Below, one piece after another: positions 36,970-45,161 of a DNA stretch of 64,000 bases; the stretch's first letter is position 1; the number at the start of each line of letters is the position of its first letter. This stretch comes from SCTD01 sp963784675. GTDB lineage: Bacteria > Actinomycetota > Actinomycetes > Mycobacteriales > SCTD01. The notes beneath the pieces were generated by a model. That model did no database searches. It saw only the letters and a list, made by a program, of their open reading frames with translations, and was not told the origin of the DNA. The stretch lies in contig CAWASE010000023.1 in assembly GCA_963784675.1 (NCBI GenBank), positions 124,001-188,000 on the forward strand, in the 5' to 3' direction. The translations under genes and the position numbers were made by a program.

Positions 36970-39048
36970 CTATCGGACGCCCGGCTCGTCGCCCGCAGCA
37001 CCCGTGGACATCAGGCGGGTGAGTCGCCGCACACCCGGGTGCTCGAGCACCTCCTGCAGGCTCAGCGGGGTGCCGTCAGGACCGGCCACCGGCAGCCGCC
37101 AGTTCGGGTACTCGTCGACGGTGCCGGGCAGGTTGGGTTGCCGCACGTCGCCGACGGCGTCGCCGAACGCCGCCAGCACCAGGGCCGCGGGTGACGCCGT
37201 CAGCGCTGCGTGCATGGCCACGGCGACGTCACCGTCGGCGGCCCGGACGAGCCCCTCGGCCTCGAGCATGGCGACCAGCGCCTCCCGCTCGGCCCGCGCG
37301 CGCTCCTGCTCCTGCTCGACCGGGACGCCCAGCTGGTCCAGCTCGGCCCGGACCCGCACCTGCTCGTCGATGAGCAGGCCGGCGGCGGTGGGCAGGTCGT
37401 GCGTGGTGACTGTCGCCAGCACGTCCGAGCGCCAACGGCCGGGCGGCAGCGGCCGGCCGTCGGCCGTCTGCTCGAACCACAGCACGGCGCTGCCGAGGAT
37501 CCCGGCCTCGTCGAGCGAGACGCGGACACGCTCCTCGACCGTCCCGAGGTCCTCGCCGACCACGACGGCGCCGGCGCGGTGAGCTTCCAGGAGCAGGACG
37601 CCGAGCATCGCCTCGGCGTCGTAGGAGACGTAGGTGCCGTGGGCGGCCGTCTCGCCGGCAGGCACCCACCAGAGCCGGAACAGCCCCATCACGTGGTCGA
37701 TGCGCAGCCCGCCGGCATGCCGGAGGACCCCCCGCACGACGTCGCGCAGCGGCAGGTAGCCGGCCTCGGCGAGCCGGTCGGGGCGCCACGGCGGCAGCCC
37801 CCAGTCCTGGCCCTGCTGGTTGAAGGAGTCCGGCGGGGCGCCCACCGTCGTCGCGAGCGCCAGGACGTCCTGGAGCGCCCAGGCGTCCGCTCCCCCGGCG
37901 TCGACGCCGACGGCCAGGTCGTGCACGACGCCGAGGCCCAGCCGCTCACCGACGTCACGCAGCTGCTCGTCGACGAGCAGCTGCACCCAGCACCAGAACG
38001 CGATGCGCTCCGCCTGCAGGTCGACCGCGGCAGCGACCGCGGGCCCGTCCGGGTGCCGGAGCTCCGGCGGCCACTGCTGCCACGGCGTGCCGTACTGCTC
38101 CGCCAGCGCGCAGAACAGGGCGAACTGCTCCAGCGACCGTCCTTGCTCGGCCCGCCAGGCCTGCAGCTCCGCCGCGCGGTGGTGGGGCCAGAGCAGCTGC
38201 AGCGCAGCGGCTTTGGCGAGCCACACCGGGTCGCGCGGGATGCGGTCGGCCTCGGCCTGCGGGCGCAGGGCGTCGACCGCGGCGCGCACCTCCGCCGGCG
38301 CCGAGCGGTACTCCGGGACGTCCTCGACGTGCAGGTACACGGCCGCGCGGAAGCGCCGCGACGACGGCGAGTAGGGCGACGGGTTGATCGGCGCGACCGG
38401 CGTCTCGGCGTGCAGCGGGTTCAGCAGCACGAGTCCTGCTCCGTCGTCCGCGACCGCCTCGACGACGGTACGCAGGTCGGCGTAGTCGCCCATCGCCCAG
38501 GACGAGGCGCTGCGCAGGCTGTACAGCTGGATCGCCCAGCCCCAGCTGCGCGACGTCGGCGCCTGCAGCCGCGGCGGGGCGACGGCCAGCACGCACTCCG
38601 CCTCCTGGTCACCGGCGCGGGCGTGCAGCCGGTGCCAGCCCAGCGGCAGCGTCGGCAGCGTCGTCCGTCGTCGTTGCGTGCCGGCCCGCTCGGTGGTGAC
38701 CGGGCCGGGCTCGACGTCCAGGCGCGCACCGCTCTCCAGCTCCAGCGTCAGCACCACCTGTGCCCCCGCGGGCGCATGGACGTCGACGACGGTCTCGGCA
38801 CCCTGGCGCACGACCAGGCTCGGCGGGAGCAACCGTCGCCACGGGGCCTGCTCGACCTCGGCGAGCGCCACCCCGACCTCGCCGGACGTCTGCGCCGCGA
38901 CGCCCAGCGCGGCCAGCGCGGACACCACCGCCCGCGGGCCGACCGGCACCGGACGGCCTGCCCAGTCGAGGTAGGACGTCGCGACGCCGTGCGCGGCGGC
39001 CAGTGCCGCCAGCGCGTCGTCGACGCCGGGCTGCTCGGCGGCGCTCAC
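36970..39048 (-). CDS. malQ: 4-alpha-glucanotransferase (amylomaltase)
   Basis: A 692-residue glycoside hydrolase family 77 enzyme that transfers glucan chains during maltodextrin or glycogen metabolism. It has WAIQLYSLRSASSWAMGDYAD, SPYSPSSRRFRAAVYLHVED, QGQDWGLPPWRPDRLAE, LRIDHVMGLFRLWWVP with the nucleophile Asp, VVGEDLGTVEERV with the acid/base Glu, and TVTTHDLPTAAG. An N-terminal domain of about 150 residues is typical of the actinobacterial form. The GTG/ATG start overlaps the amidase stop by 4 bp. Confidence 0.95.
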   Translation of the reverse strand: MSAAEQPGVDDALAALAAAHGVATSYLDWAGRPVPVGPRAVVSALAALGVAAQTSGEVGVALAEVEQAPWRRLLPPSLVVRQGAETVVDVHAPAGAQVVLTLELESGARLDVEPGPVTTERAGTQRRRTTLPTLPLGWHRLHARAGDQEAECVLAVAPPRLQAPTSRSWGWAIQLYSLRSASSWAMGDYADLRTVVEAVADDGAGLVLLNPLHAETPVAPINPSPYSPSSRRFRAAVYLHVEDVPEYRSAPAEVRAAVDALRPQAEADRIPRDPVWLAKAAALQLLWPHHRAAELQAWRAEQGRSLEQFALFCALAEQYGTPWQQWPPELRHPDGPAVAAAVDLQAERIAFWCWVQLLVDEQLRDVGERLGLGVVHDLAVGVDAGGADAWALQDVLALATTVGAPPDSFNQQGQDWGLPPWRPDRLAEAGYLPLRDVVRGVLRHAGGLRIDHVMGLFRLWWVPAGETAAHGTYVSYDAEAMLGVLLLEAHRAGAVVVGEDLGTVEERVRVSLDEAGILGSAVLWFEQTADGRPLPPGRWRSDVLATVTTHDLPTAAGLLIDEQVRVRAELDQLGVPVEQEQERARAEREALVAMLEAEGLVRAADGDVAVAMHAALTASPAALVLAAFGDAVGDVRQPNLPGTVDEYPNWRLPVAGPDGTPLSLQEVLEHPGVRRLTRLMSTGAAGDEPGVR

Positions 39049-40466
39049 GCCGCCGACCAGATCGCCGGGTGGCGGTCACGCCACGGCAGGGCCTGCTCCA
39101 GCTGCGCGGACAGCCGCAGCAGGGTCGCCTCGTCCGCCGGCCGACCGACGAGCTGGACGCCCACCGGCAGCCCCCCGGCGGTGTGGTGCAGCGGCACGCT
39201 CGCGGCCGGTTGGCCGCTGGTGTTGTAGACGGCGGTGAAGGGGGTCCAGCCGATCATCCGGTCGAACTCCGAGCGAGGATCGCCCGCAGCGGTGAACCAC
39301 CCCACGGGTGCGGGCAGCCCGGCGAGGGTCGGGGTGAGCACGACGTCGTAGTCCGCCGTCGCCAGGATCGCCCGCCGGCTGGCCCGCTGCAGCTCGCCGA
39401 GCGCTGCGACGAACTCGGGCGCGGTGGTCGCGCGTCCCCGTCCGCGCAGCCAGCGGGTCAGCGGCTGCAGCTCGTCCTCGCGCGCCGGGTCGACGGGGCT
39501 CGAGGCCGCGCTGACCGACCAGACCGTCTCGAAGGACGGCACGAGCGCAGCGTCGAACGGCGAGGCGATGTCCTCCACGTCGTGACCCAGCTCGACCAGC
39601 AGCGCGCTGGCCGCCTCCCAGCCGGCGAGGACCTCGGGGTCCACCCCCGCCACGGCGAGGGCGCTGGCGCAGTAACGGCCGATGCGCAACCGCCCCGGCT
39701 CCTGCTCGCACGCGGCCAGGAACGACTGCGCCGGCGGCGCGGCCCAGTGCGGGTCGCCGGGCCGCGGGCCGGCCATCGCGTCGAGCAGTGCGGCAGCGTC
39801 GCGCACCGTGCGGGTCAAGGGTCCGTTCACCCCGAGGCCGCTGACGTCTGCCGCGACCGGTCCTGCGCTGATGCGCCCCCGGGCGGGCTTGAGCCCGAAC
39901 AGCCCGCAGGCGCTGGCCGGGATGCGGATCGAGCCACCCCCGTCGCTGCCCTGCGCGAACGGCAGCAGCCCGGCGGCGACGGCTGCCGCAGCACCCCCGC
40001 TGGACCCCCCCGCCGAGCGGTCGAGGTCCCACGGGGTGCGTGCCGGCGGCGCGACGTCGGGCTCGGTGTAGCAGGGCAGACCCAGCTCGGGGGTGTTCGT
40101 CTTGCCCAGGCTGATCGTGCCCGCCTCGCGCAGCGCGTCCACGACGAAGTCCGAGACCGCTGGGACCAGCTCGCTGAACACCGACGAGCCGAAGCGCGTC
40201 GGCACCCCCGCGGTGAGGTTCAGGTCCTTGATGCCGATCGGCACGCCGTGCAGCGGCGGCACCTCGGCGCGCGAGCGCAGGGCGTCGTCCGCCGACCGGG
40301 CCTGCGCGCGGGCGGTGTCGAGGGTGCGGGTCACGAACGCCCCGACGGTCTCGTCGTGCGCCAGCACGCGGGCGGCGTAGTGCTCGACAAGATCGACGGA
40401 CGAGCAGACGCCGGTCTGTACGGCGGCAGCCTGTTCCAGGGCGGACAGGTCGTGCAGAGCGCTCAT
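39045..40466 (-). CDS. amidase (amidase signature family)
   Basis: A 473-residue amidase with the complete Ser-cisSer-Lys machinery. The Lys is in GIKDLNLTAGVPT, and the cis-Ser and nucleophile Ser lie in DRSAGGSSGGAAAAVAAG. GSDGGGSIRIPASACGLFG closes the signature. It may hydrolyse aryl, alkyl or nitrile-derived amides; it is not clearly GatA, since no gatB/C are nearby. The ATG at 40466 matches where homology starts (SALHDLSALEQAAAV); a long upstream open frame belongs to the opposite-strand gene. Confidence 0.92.
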   Translation of the reverse strand: MSALHDLSALEQAAAVQTGVCSSVDLVEHYAARVLAHDETVGAFVTRTLDTARAQARSADDALRSRAEVPPLHGVPIGIKDLNLTAGVPTRFGSSVFSELVPAVSDFVVDALREAGTISLGKTNTPELGLPCYTEPDVAPPARTPWDLDRSAGGSSGGAAAAVAAGLLPFAQGSDGGGSIRIPASACGLFGLKPARGRISAGPVAADVSGLGVNGPLTRTVRDAAALLDAMAGPRPGDPHWAAPPAQSFLAACEQEPGRLRIGRYCASALAVAGVDPEVLAGWEAASALLVELGHDVEDIASPFDAALVPSFETVWSVSAASSPVDPAREDELQPLTRWLRGRGRATTAPEFVAALGELQRASRRAILATADYDVVLTPTLAGLPAPVGWFTAAGDPRSEFDRMIGWTPFTAVYNTSGQPAASVPLHHTAGGLPVGVQLVGRPADEATLLRLSAQLEQALPWRDRHPAIWSAA

Positions 40467-40535
40467 CCCGGCACGGTAGACGGCCGCGAGCAGGAAGGAC
40501 CTGACGGGTGTACGCGACGTCGCTACGCTCGCCCG

Positions 40536-41096
40536 ATGGCGCGTCGACAGCCTGCGGCAGCACGCCCCCGAGGCCGGTCCGGGACGACCTGGACGGCCCT
40601 CGCCGGATCGGGCCTGCTCGCCGTCGCGTGCCTGGCCTACGGGGGCCGGGCGCTGCTGCGCTGGCTCGGCGTGCTCGAGGTCGACCGCGAAGCCGCGCTG
40701 GCTCAGCGGCTCAGCGACGTCGGCTTCGGGCTCGACGAGCGCAGCCTGCAGGTCGCCGCCGCCTTCGACGCCGCCGTGACGCTGCCGTTCGGGGTGCTGT
40801 TCCTGGTGCTCACCGCCGGGTTGGCCGCCTGGCGACCCTGGGCGAAGGAGGCGTCGCTGGGGGTCTACGGGCTCGGGGGGACGGCCTTCACCCTGGTGGC
40901 CCTGAGCGGCCTGGGTCGCGGTGGCCCGCACGCTGCCGCCGGCCTCGTAGTCGGGCTGGCGGTCGTCGGCATCGCCGGGTGCCTGGTGCTCCCGCCGACG
41001 GCACGTGACTTCGATCTGCGGCGCCTGGCCGCCGAACGGGCCGACCGCCTGCAGGCGACCGAGCGACGTCGGCAGGCGCAGGACGCCAGCGGCTGA
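40536..41096 (+). CDS. small integral membrane protein, unknown function
   Basis: A 186-residue protein with four hydrophobic helices: WTALAGSGLLAVACLAYGG, AVTLPFGVLFLVLTAGLAAW, LGVYGLGGTAFTLVALSGL and AAAGLVVGLAVVGIAGCLVL. The tails are basic, and the C-terminal tail is a likely cytosolic helix (AAERADRLQATERRRQAQ). It is not recognised as a known family. It starts 70 bp from the divergent amidase gene. Confidence 0.7.
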   Translation: MARRQPAAARPRGRSGTTWTALAGSGLLAVACLAYGGRALLRWLGVLEVDREAALAQRLSDVGFGLDERSLQVAAAFDAAVTLPFGVLFLVLTAGLAAWRPWAKEASLGVYGLGGTAFTLVALSGLGRGGPHAAAGLVVGLAVVGIAGCLVLPPTARDFDLRRLAAERADRLQATERRRQAQDASG

Positions 41097-41138
41097 GCAC
41101 TGCTCGCCCGCCGGCCCGGCCTGACCTACCGTTCGGCC

Positions 41139-42866
41139 ATGCCCGTCGTCCGCACCGCTGCCCACCGCACCGCCGCCCGCCACGCCGCCGCCCGCCGCGT
41201 CACGCTGAGCGCCGTCCTCGTCGCCGGCGGGGTCGCGCTCGCGGCGGTCGCGCCGGCAGCGGGAGCATCAGGTCCGGGGCACTCCAACGTCGGTGCCTTC
41301 GCGACCGTCCCGGGCGGGACCCGCGCGATGCAGGTGACGACCCTGCCGGAGACCGCTACCCCGCAGGGTCCGTGCGGCCCCGGCTCGCTGCCGGAGACCG
41401 GACTGCAGGGCCGCGCCCCCGGTGACGGCACCGCCACCGACGGCTTCCGCTGCAACGTGCAGGTGGTCGGGTCCGCCGGGGCCTCGGGCGGCTTCAAGGT
41501 CGAGCGCTACGTCGACGCGGCCGGGCACGAGTGCGCCTTCTACGACACCACCCTGCTGTTCCCGAGCAACGCCGCCAACCTGGTGAACGGACCGACCGGC
41601 GTCGACGTGCTGGACATGAGCGATCCGGCGCACCCGGTGCGCACGGCCACGCTGAGCACGCCGGCCATGCAGACGCCGCACGAGTCCCTCGTGGTCAATG
41701 CCCGCCGCGGGCTGGTGGCTGCGGTGGCCGGCAACGCCCTCTTCGCGCCGGGGCAGGTCGACCTCTACGACGCCAGCGGCGACTGCCGGCATCCGGTGCT
41801 GGCGTCCTCCCTGCCCATCGGGATCCTGGGTCACGAGAGCGGCTTCGCCCCGGACGGCAACACCTTCTACGCGGCGTCGCTGGGCGGCGGGGTGCTCACG
41901 GCGATCGACGTCACCGACCCGACCCTGCCGGTCACGCTCACCACGATCCGCGCCGACACCCACGCCCTGACGCTCAGCGACGACGGCCGCACGGCCTACC
42001 TGGCCGCCACCGCCGGCTTCCCGCGCAACGAGGTCGGGCTGACCGCCGCGCAGTCCGGCGTGGTGGTGCTGGACGTCAGCCAGATCCAGGACCGCGTGCC
42101 CAACCCGCAGACCAGCGTCGTCGGCGGGGTCACCTGGCCGAGCATCACGATCCCCCAGTCGGCGCTGCCGGTGACCATCGACGGGCGTCCGTACCTCGTC
42201 GAGAGCGACGAGTTCTCCAACGACGAGAACGGGCGCCTGGCCGCCAACGGCCCGCGCGTCGGTGCCGCCCGCATCATCGACATCGCTGATCCGGCAGCGC
42301 CGCAGGTGGTCTCGAACCTGCGGCTGCAGGTGCACGACCCGGCCGTGCGACCGACGCTCGCCGGCGACCCGGGCGCGACGAGCTTCACCGGCGGATACGC
42401 CGGCCACTACTGCGCCGTCCCGCGACGCGTCGACCCGCAGATCGTGGCGTGCTCCTTCCTCGCCTCGGGCCTGCGCGTGTTCGACATCCGTGATCCTCAG
42501 CAGCCTCGCGAGATCGCCTACTACGTCGCACCTCTGGGCGCGGACAACACCCCCAACGCTGCGTTCGCCAGCGCGTCCTTCGTGCCCGAGCGGAGCGAGA
42601 TCTGGTACTCCGACGGCAGCCGCGGGCTGAGCGTGCTGCGGCTGACCAACGGGGTGTGGCCCGCCGCGACGACCGCCCCCGGTGCGCCGGTGGCCGCTCC
42701 CGTCGCGGCCGCGCCGCAGCCGGCGGCGGCCCCGGCCCCGACGCGCGGCGGTGCTGCGCTGCCGGCCACCGGCCCTGCTCTGCCGTTCGCCGCGGCGCTG
42801 GTGCTGCTGCTGGTGGCAGGGCTGGTCCGGCGCCTGTCCCGGCGCCCGCGGCCGACGCTGCCCTAG
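41139..42866 (+). CDS. secreted LVIVD-repeat beta-propeller protein with LPATG sorting signal
   Basis: A 575-residue surface protein. A signal peptide (RRVTLSAVLVAGGVALAAVA, ending near AGA) leads to a propeller built from LVIVD-type repeats such as VDVLDMSDPAHPV, LTAIDVTDPTLPV, RIIDIADPAAPQV and RVFDIRDPQQPRE. A Pro/Ala-rich linker follows, then LPATG, a hydrophobic helix and the basic tail RRLSRRPRP, the layout of a sortase substrate. It is probably covalently attached to the wall or held by the helix. No sortase gene is in the window. Ligand and role are unknown. Confidence 0.85.
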   Translation: MPVVRTAAHRTAARHAAARRVTLSAVLVAGGVALAAVAPAAGASGPGHSNVGAFATVPGGTRAMQVTTLPETATPQGPCGPGSLPETGLQGRAPGDGTATDGFRCNVQVVGSAGASGGFKVERYVDAAGHECAFYDTTLLFPSNAANLVNGPTGVDVLDMSDPAHPVRTATLSTPAMQTPHESLVVNARRGLVAAVAGNALFAPGQVDLYDASGDCRHPVLASSLPIGILGHESGFAPDGNTFYAASLGGGVLTAIDVTDPTLPVTLTTIRADTHALTLSDDGRTAYLAATAGFPRNEVGLTAAQSGVVVLDVSQIQDRVPNPQTSVVGGVTWPSITIPQSALPVTIDGRPYLVESDEFSNDENGRLAANGPRVGAARIIDIADPAAPQVVSNLRLQVHDPAVRPTLAGDPGATSFTGGYAGHYCAVPRRVDPQIVACSFLASGLRVFDIRDPQQPREIAYYVAPLGADNTPNAAFASASFVPERSEIWYSDGSRGLSVLRLTNGVWPAATTAPGAPVAAPVAAAPQPAAAPAPTRGGAALPATGPALPFAAALVLLLVAGLVRRLSRRPRPTLP

Positions 42867-42898
42867 CCGCTCCTGACACCTGGCCCCGGCCGCGACGC

Positions 42899-43441
42899 TC
42901 AGGCCGGTTCCTCCAGCGCGTCGAGCTCGGGGAGCGCGGCGCCGTCCAGGTACGGTCGCCAGCGGGGATCGATCCGGCGCGCGCCGACGACCCGCCAGGC
43001 GGCGCCGCTCGGCGCGACCGGACGGGTGCGCAGACGCCAGCCCAGCTCCGCCACCCCGCGGTCGGCCTTGACGTGGTTGCAGCGGCCGCAGGCCGACACG
43101 ACGTTCTCCCAGGTGTGCGCGCCCCCGCGGCTCTTCGGCACGACGTGGTCCAGGCTGGTCGCCGCTGCGCCGCAGTAGGCGCAGCGCCCGCCGTCCCGGG
43201 CGAAGACGGCCTTGCGGGTCAGCGGCACGGTCGGCCGGTAGGGCACCCGGACGAAACGGGCCAGCCGCACCACGGCCGGCACGGCCACCTCCGCGCGCTC
43301 GCTGTGCAGCACCCCGTCGCCGGCCGCGACGGGGACCGCCTTCGCCGTCAGCACGAGCACCGCCGCGCGCCGTCCGGAGACGACACAGAGCGGCTCATAG
43401 GTCGCGTTGAGCACGAGCGCTGGGCTCTGGTCACCGGCCAC
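42899..43441 (-). CDS. HNH endonuclease family protein
   Basis: A 180-residue protein of the common actinobacterial HNH type. After ALVLNATYEPLCVVSGRRA it has the HNH core: FARDGGRCAYCGAAAT, SLDHVVPKSRGGAHTWENVV and SACGRCNHVKADR, with two zinc Cys pairs (CAYC, CGRC). These stand-alone proteins are usually chromosomal and of unknown role, not restriction enzymes. The GTG at 43441 gives the family's usual start; upstream open frame is a shadow of the gene opposite. Confidence 0.9.
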   Translation of the reverse strand: MAGDQSPALVLNATYEPLCVVSGRRAAVLVLTAKAVPVAAGDGVLHSERAEVAVPAVVRLARFVRVPYRPTVPLTRKAVFARDGGRCAYCGAAATSLDHVVPKSRGGAHTWENVVSACGRCNHVKADRGVAELGWRLRTRPVAPSGAAWRVVGARRIDPRWRPYLDGAALPELDALEEPA

Positions 43442-43763
43442 GGGGCCTCCTCTGCGGCAAGTCTGACCGACGAAGCCGGGATGCGCCACGAGGTAGCCCG
43501 CCCCGACGGGCAGCAGCTCTGCTCCACCCTGCTTCTCGGGCCCTCCCCAGCATCTGCGTGCGGGGGATGGCCCGAAGGGGAGCCGCCGGGTCGCGGGGAC
43601 GCCACCCGCGGGCACCGCGTCCTGTCGCCGCCGCGCCCACGACCGTCCGGCCCCGCCACACGCACTAGCGTGAGCGCCTGACCCGCCACCCGGTCGTAGC
43701 GCGTGGACGACCTCGGACGCGCCGCGGCCTCCCGGAGTGGTGCCGGCGACGGAGGGATCTGCG
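43442..43763. other. gene-free spacer between divergent HNH and mscS genes
   Basis: About 320 bp with no supported gene on either strand and no clear repeat or hairpin. It presumably holds the promoters of both divergent genes. The last bases include a GGAGGG ribosome site used by mscS. Confidence 0.5.
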
Positions 43764-44750
43764 GTGGGCGCGCTGCTGGACCTCGTCCGCGACCACGGCA
43801 CCGGTGCCGCGCGCGCCGGCCAGATCACCCTCATCCTGGTCCTGGCGGGGCTGGTCCGGATGCTCCTGCACCGGGCCATCCGCAAGGTGATCCGCGAGGC
43901 CGTCACCGGCCGCGTGCCGCACGGGCTGCGCCGCACCCGTCCGACCGGCGAGAGCCTGACGTCGACGCCGCTGCTCACCGAACGGCGCCAGCAGCGGGCC
44001 GAGACGATCGGTTCGTTCCTGCGCAGCCTCACCTCGATCGCCGTCTTCACCGTCGCCGCCGCGATGGTCCTCGGCCAGCTCGGCATCGACCTCGCGCCGG
44101 TGGTGGCCAGCGCGGGCATCGCCGGCGTGGCGCTGGGCTTCGGTGCGCAGAACCTCGTCAAGGACTATCTCAACGGCATGTTCATGATCCTGGAGGACCA
44201 GTACGGCGTCGGCGACGCGATCGACGCCGGGGAGGCGAGCGGCATCGTGGAGGCGGTCGGGCTGCGCGTGACGCGGCTGCGGAGCGTCGACGGCACGGTG
44301 TGGCACATCCGCAACGGCGAGATCCTGCGGATCGGCAACATGAGCCAGGGCTGGTCGCGCGCTCTGCTGGACGTCTCCGTCGCCTACGACACCGACACCG
44401 ACCGCGCGGCGACCGTCATCAAGGAGGTCGCCGACGAGGTCTGGCGCGATCCCTTCTTCGGCACGCTGGTGATCGAGGAGCCCGAGGTCTGGGGGGTGGA
44501 AGACCTGGGCGCCGACGGCATCGCCATCCGGCTGGTCGTGAAGACCGCTCCGCTGGAGCAGTGGAAGGTCGCTCGCGAGCTGCGGCGCCGGCTGAAGGCA
44601 GCGTTCGACGAGGCGGGCATCGAGATCCCGTTCCCGCAGCGCACCGTCTGGGTGCGGACCGACCCCGCCGGCGCCGCGACCCCGCTGGACGACGCGACCG
44701 AGCCCGACCCGGACTCCTCCCCCGGCTGGTCCGGCAGGATGGACCGGTGA
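43764..44750 (+). CDS. mechanosensitive ion channel family protein (MscS)
   Basis: A 328-residue MscS-type channel that opens under membrane tension to release solutes on osmotic downshock. Helices lie at about 20-40 and 90-115. The pore-lining helix carries GIDLAPVVASAGIAGVALGFGAQNLVKDYLNG, followed by QYGVGDAIDAGEASGIVEAVGLRVT and LRSVDGTVWHIRNGEI of the beta domain. GGAGGG lies 7 bases before GTG 43764. The stop overlaps the globin start (GTGA), so both are translated together. Confidence 0.93.
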   Translation: MGALLDLVRDHGTGAARAGQITLILVLAGLVRMLLHRAIRKVIREAVTGRVPHGLRRTRPTGESLTSTPLLTERRQQRAETIGSFLRSLTSIAVFTVAAAMVLGQLGIDLAPVVASAGIAGVALGFGAQNLVKDYLNGMFMILEDQYGVGDAIDAGEASGIVEAVGLRVTRLRSVDGTVWHIRNGEILRIGNMSQGWSRALLDVSVAYDTDTDRAATVIKEVADEVWRDPFFGTLVIEEPEVWGVEDLGADGIAIRLVVKTAPLEQWKVARELRRRLKAAFDEAGIEIPFPQRTVWVRTDPAGAATPLDDATEPDPDSSPGWSGRMDR

Positions 44751-45145
44751 GCGAGCCGAGCCTGTACGACGCCGTGGGAGGCGAGCCGGTCTTCCGCCGG
44801 CTCGTCGCCGACTTCTACGCCGGCGTCGCCACCGACCCGCTGCTGCGACCCCTCTACCCGGACGACCTCGCTCCCGCCGAGCGACGGCTGCGCCTGTTCC
44901 TCGTGCAGTACTGGGGCGGTCCGACCACCTACTCGCAGGAGCGCGGGCACCCACGGCTGCGCATGCGCCACGTCGCCTGGCAGGTCGGCCCGCCCGAGCG
45001 CGACGCCTGGCTGCGCCACATGCGCGCGGCCGTCGAGCACCTGCAGATCCCGTCCGCGGCGCGCGACGCGATCTGGGAGCACGTGGAGCGGGCCGCGCAC
45101 TCGCTGGTGAACCACCCGCCGCAGGAGGACTCGCTGCTGCGCTGA
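44747..45145 (+). CDS. glbO: group II truncated haemoglobin (GlbO type)
   Basis: A 132-residue 2-over-2 globin. It has LYDAVGGEPVFRRLVADFYAG at the start, DPLLRPLYPDDLAPAERRL, FLVQYWGGPTTYSQERGHPR with the Tyr near CD1, the proximal His in RMRHVAWQVG and the Trp of helix G in RDAWLRHM. GlbO proteins bind oxygen or nitric oxide and may protect respiration. The GTG start overlaps the MscS gene stop; the reason for this pairing is unknown. Confidence 0.94.
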   Translation: MSEPSLYDAVGGEPVFRRLVADFYAGVATDPLLRPLYPDDLAPAERRLRLFLVQYWGGPTTYSQERGHPRLRMRHVAWQVGPPERDAWLRHMRAAVEHLQIPSAARDAIWEHVERAAHSLVNHPPQEDSLLR

Positions 45146-45161
45146 CGTCGGTCCCTGGCCA

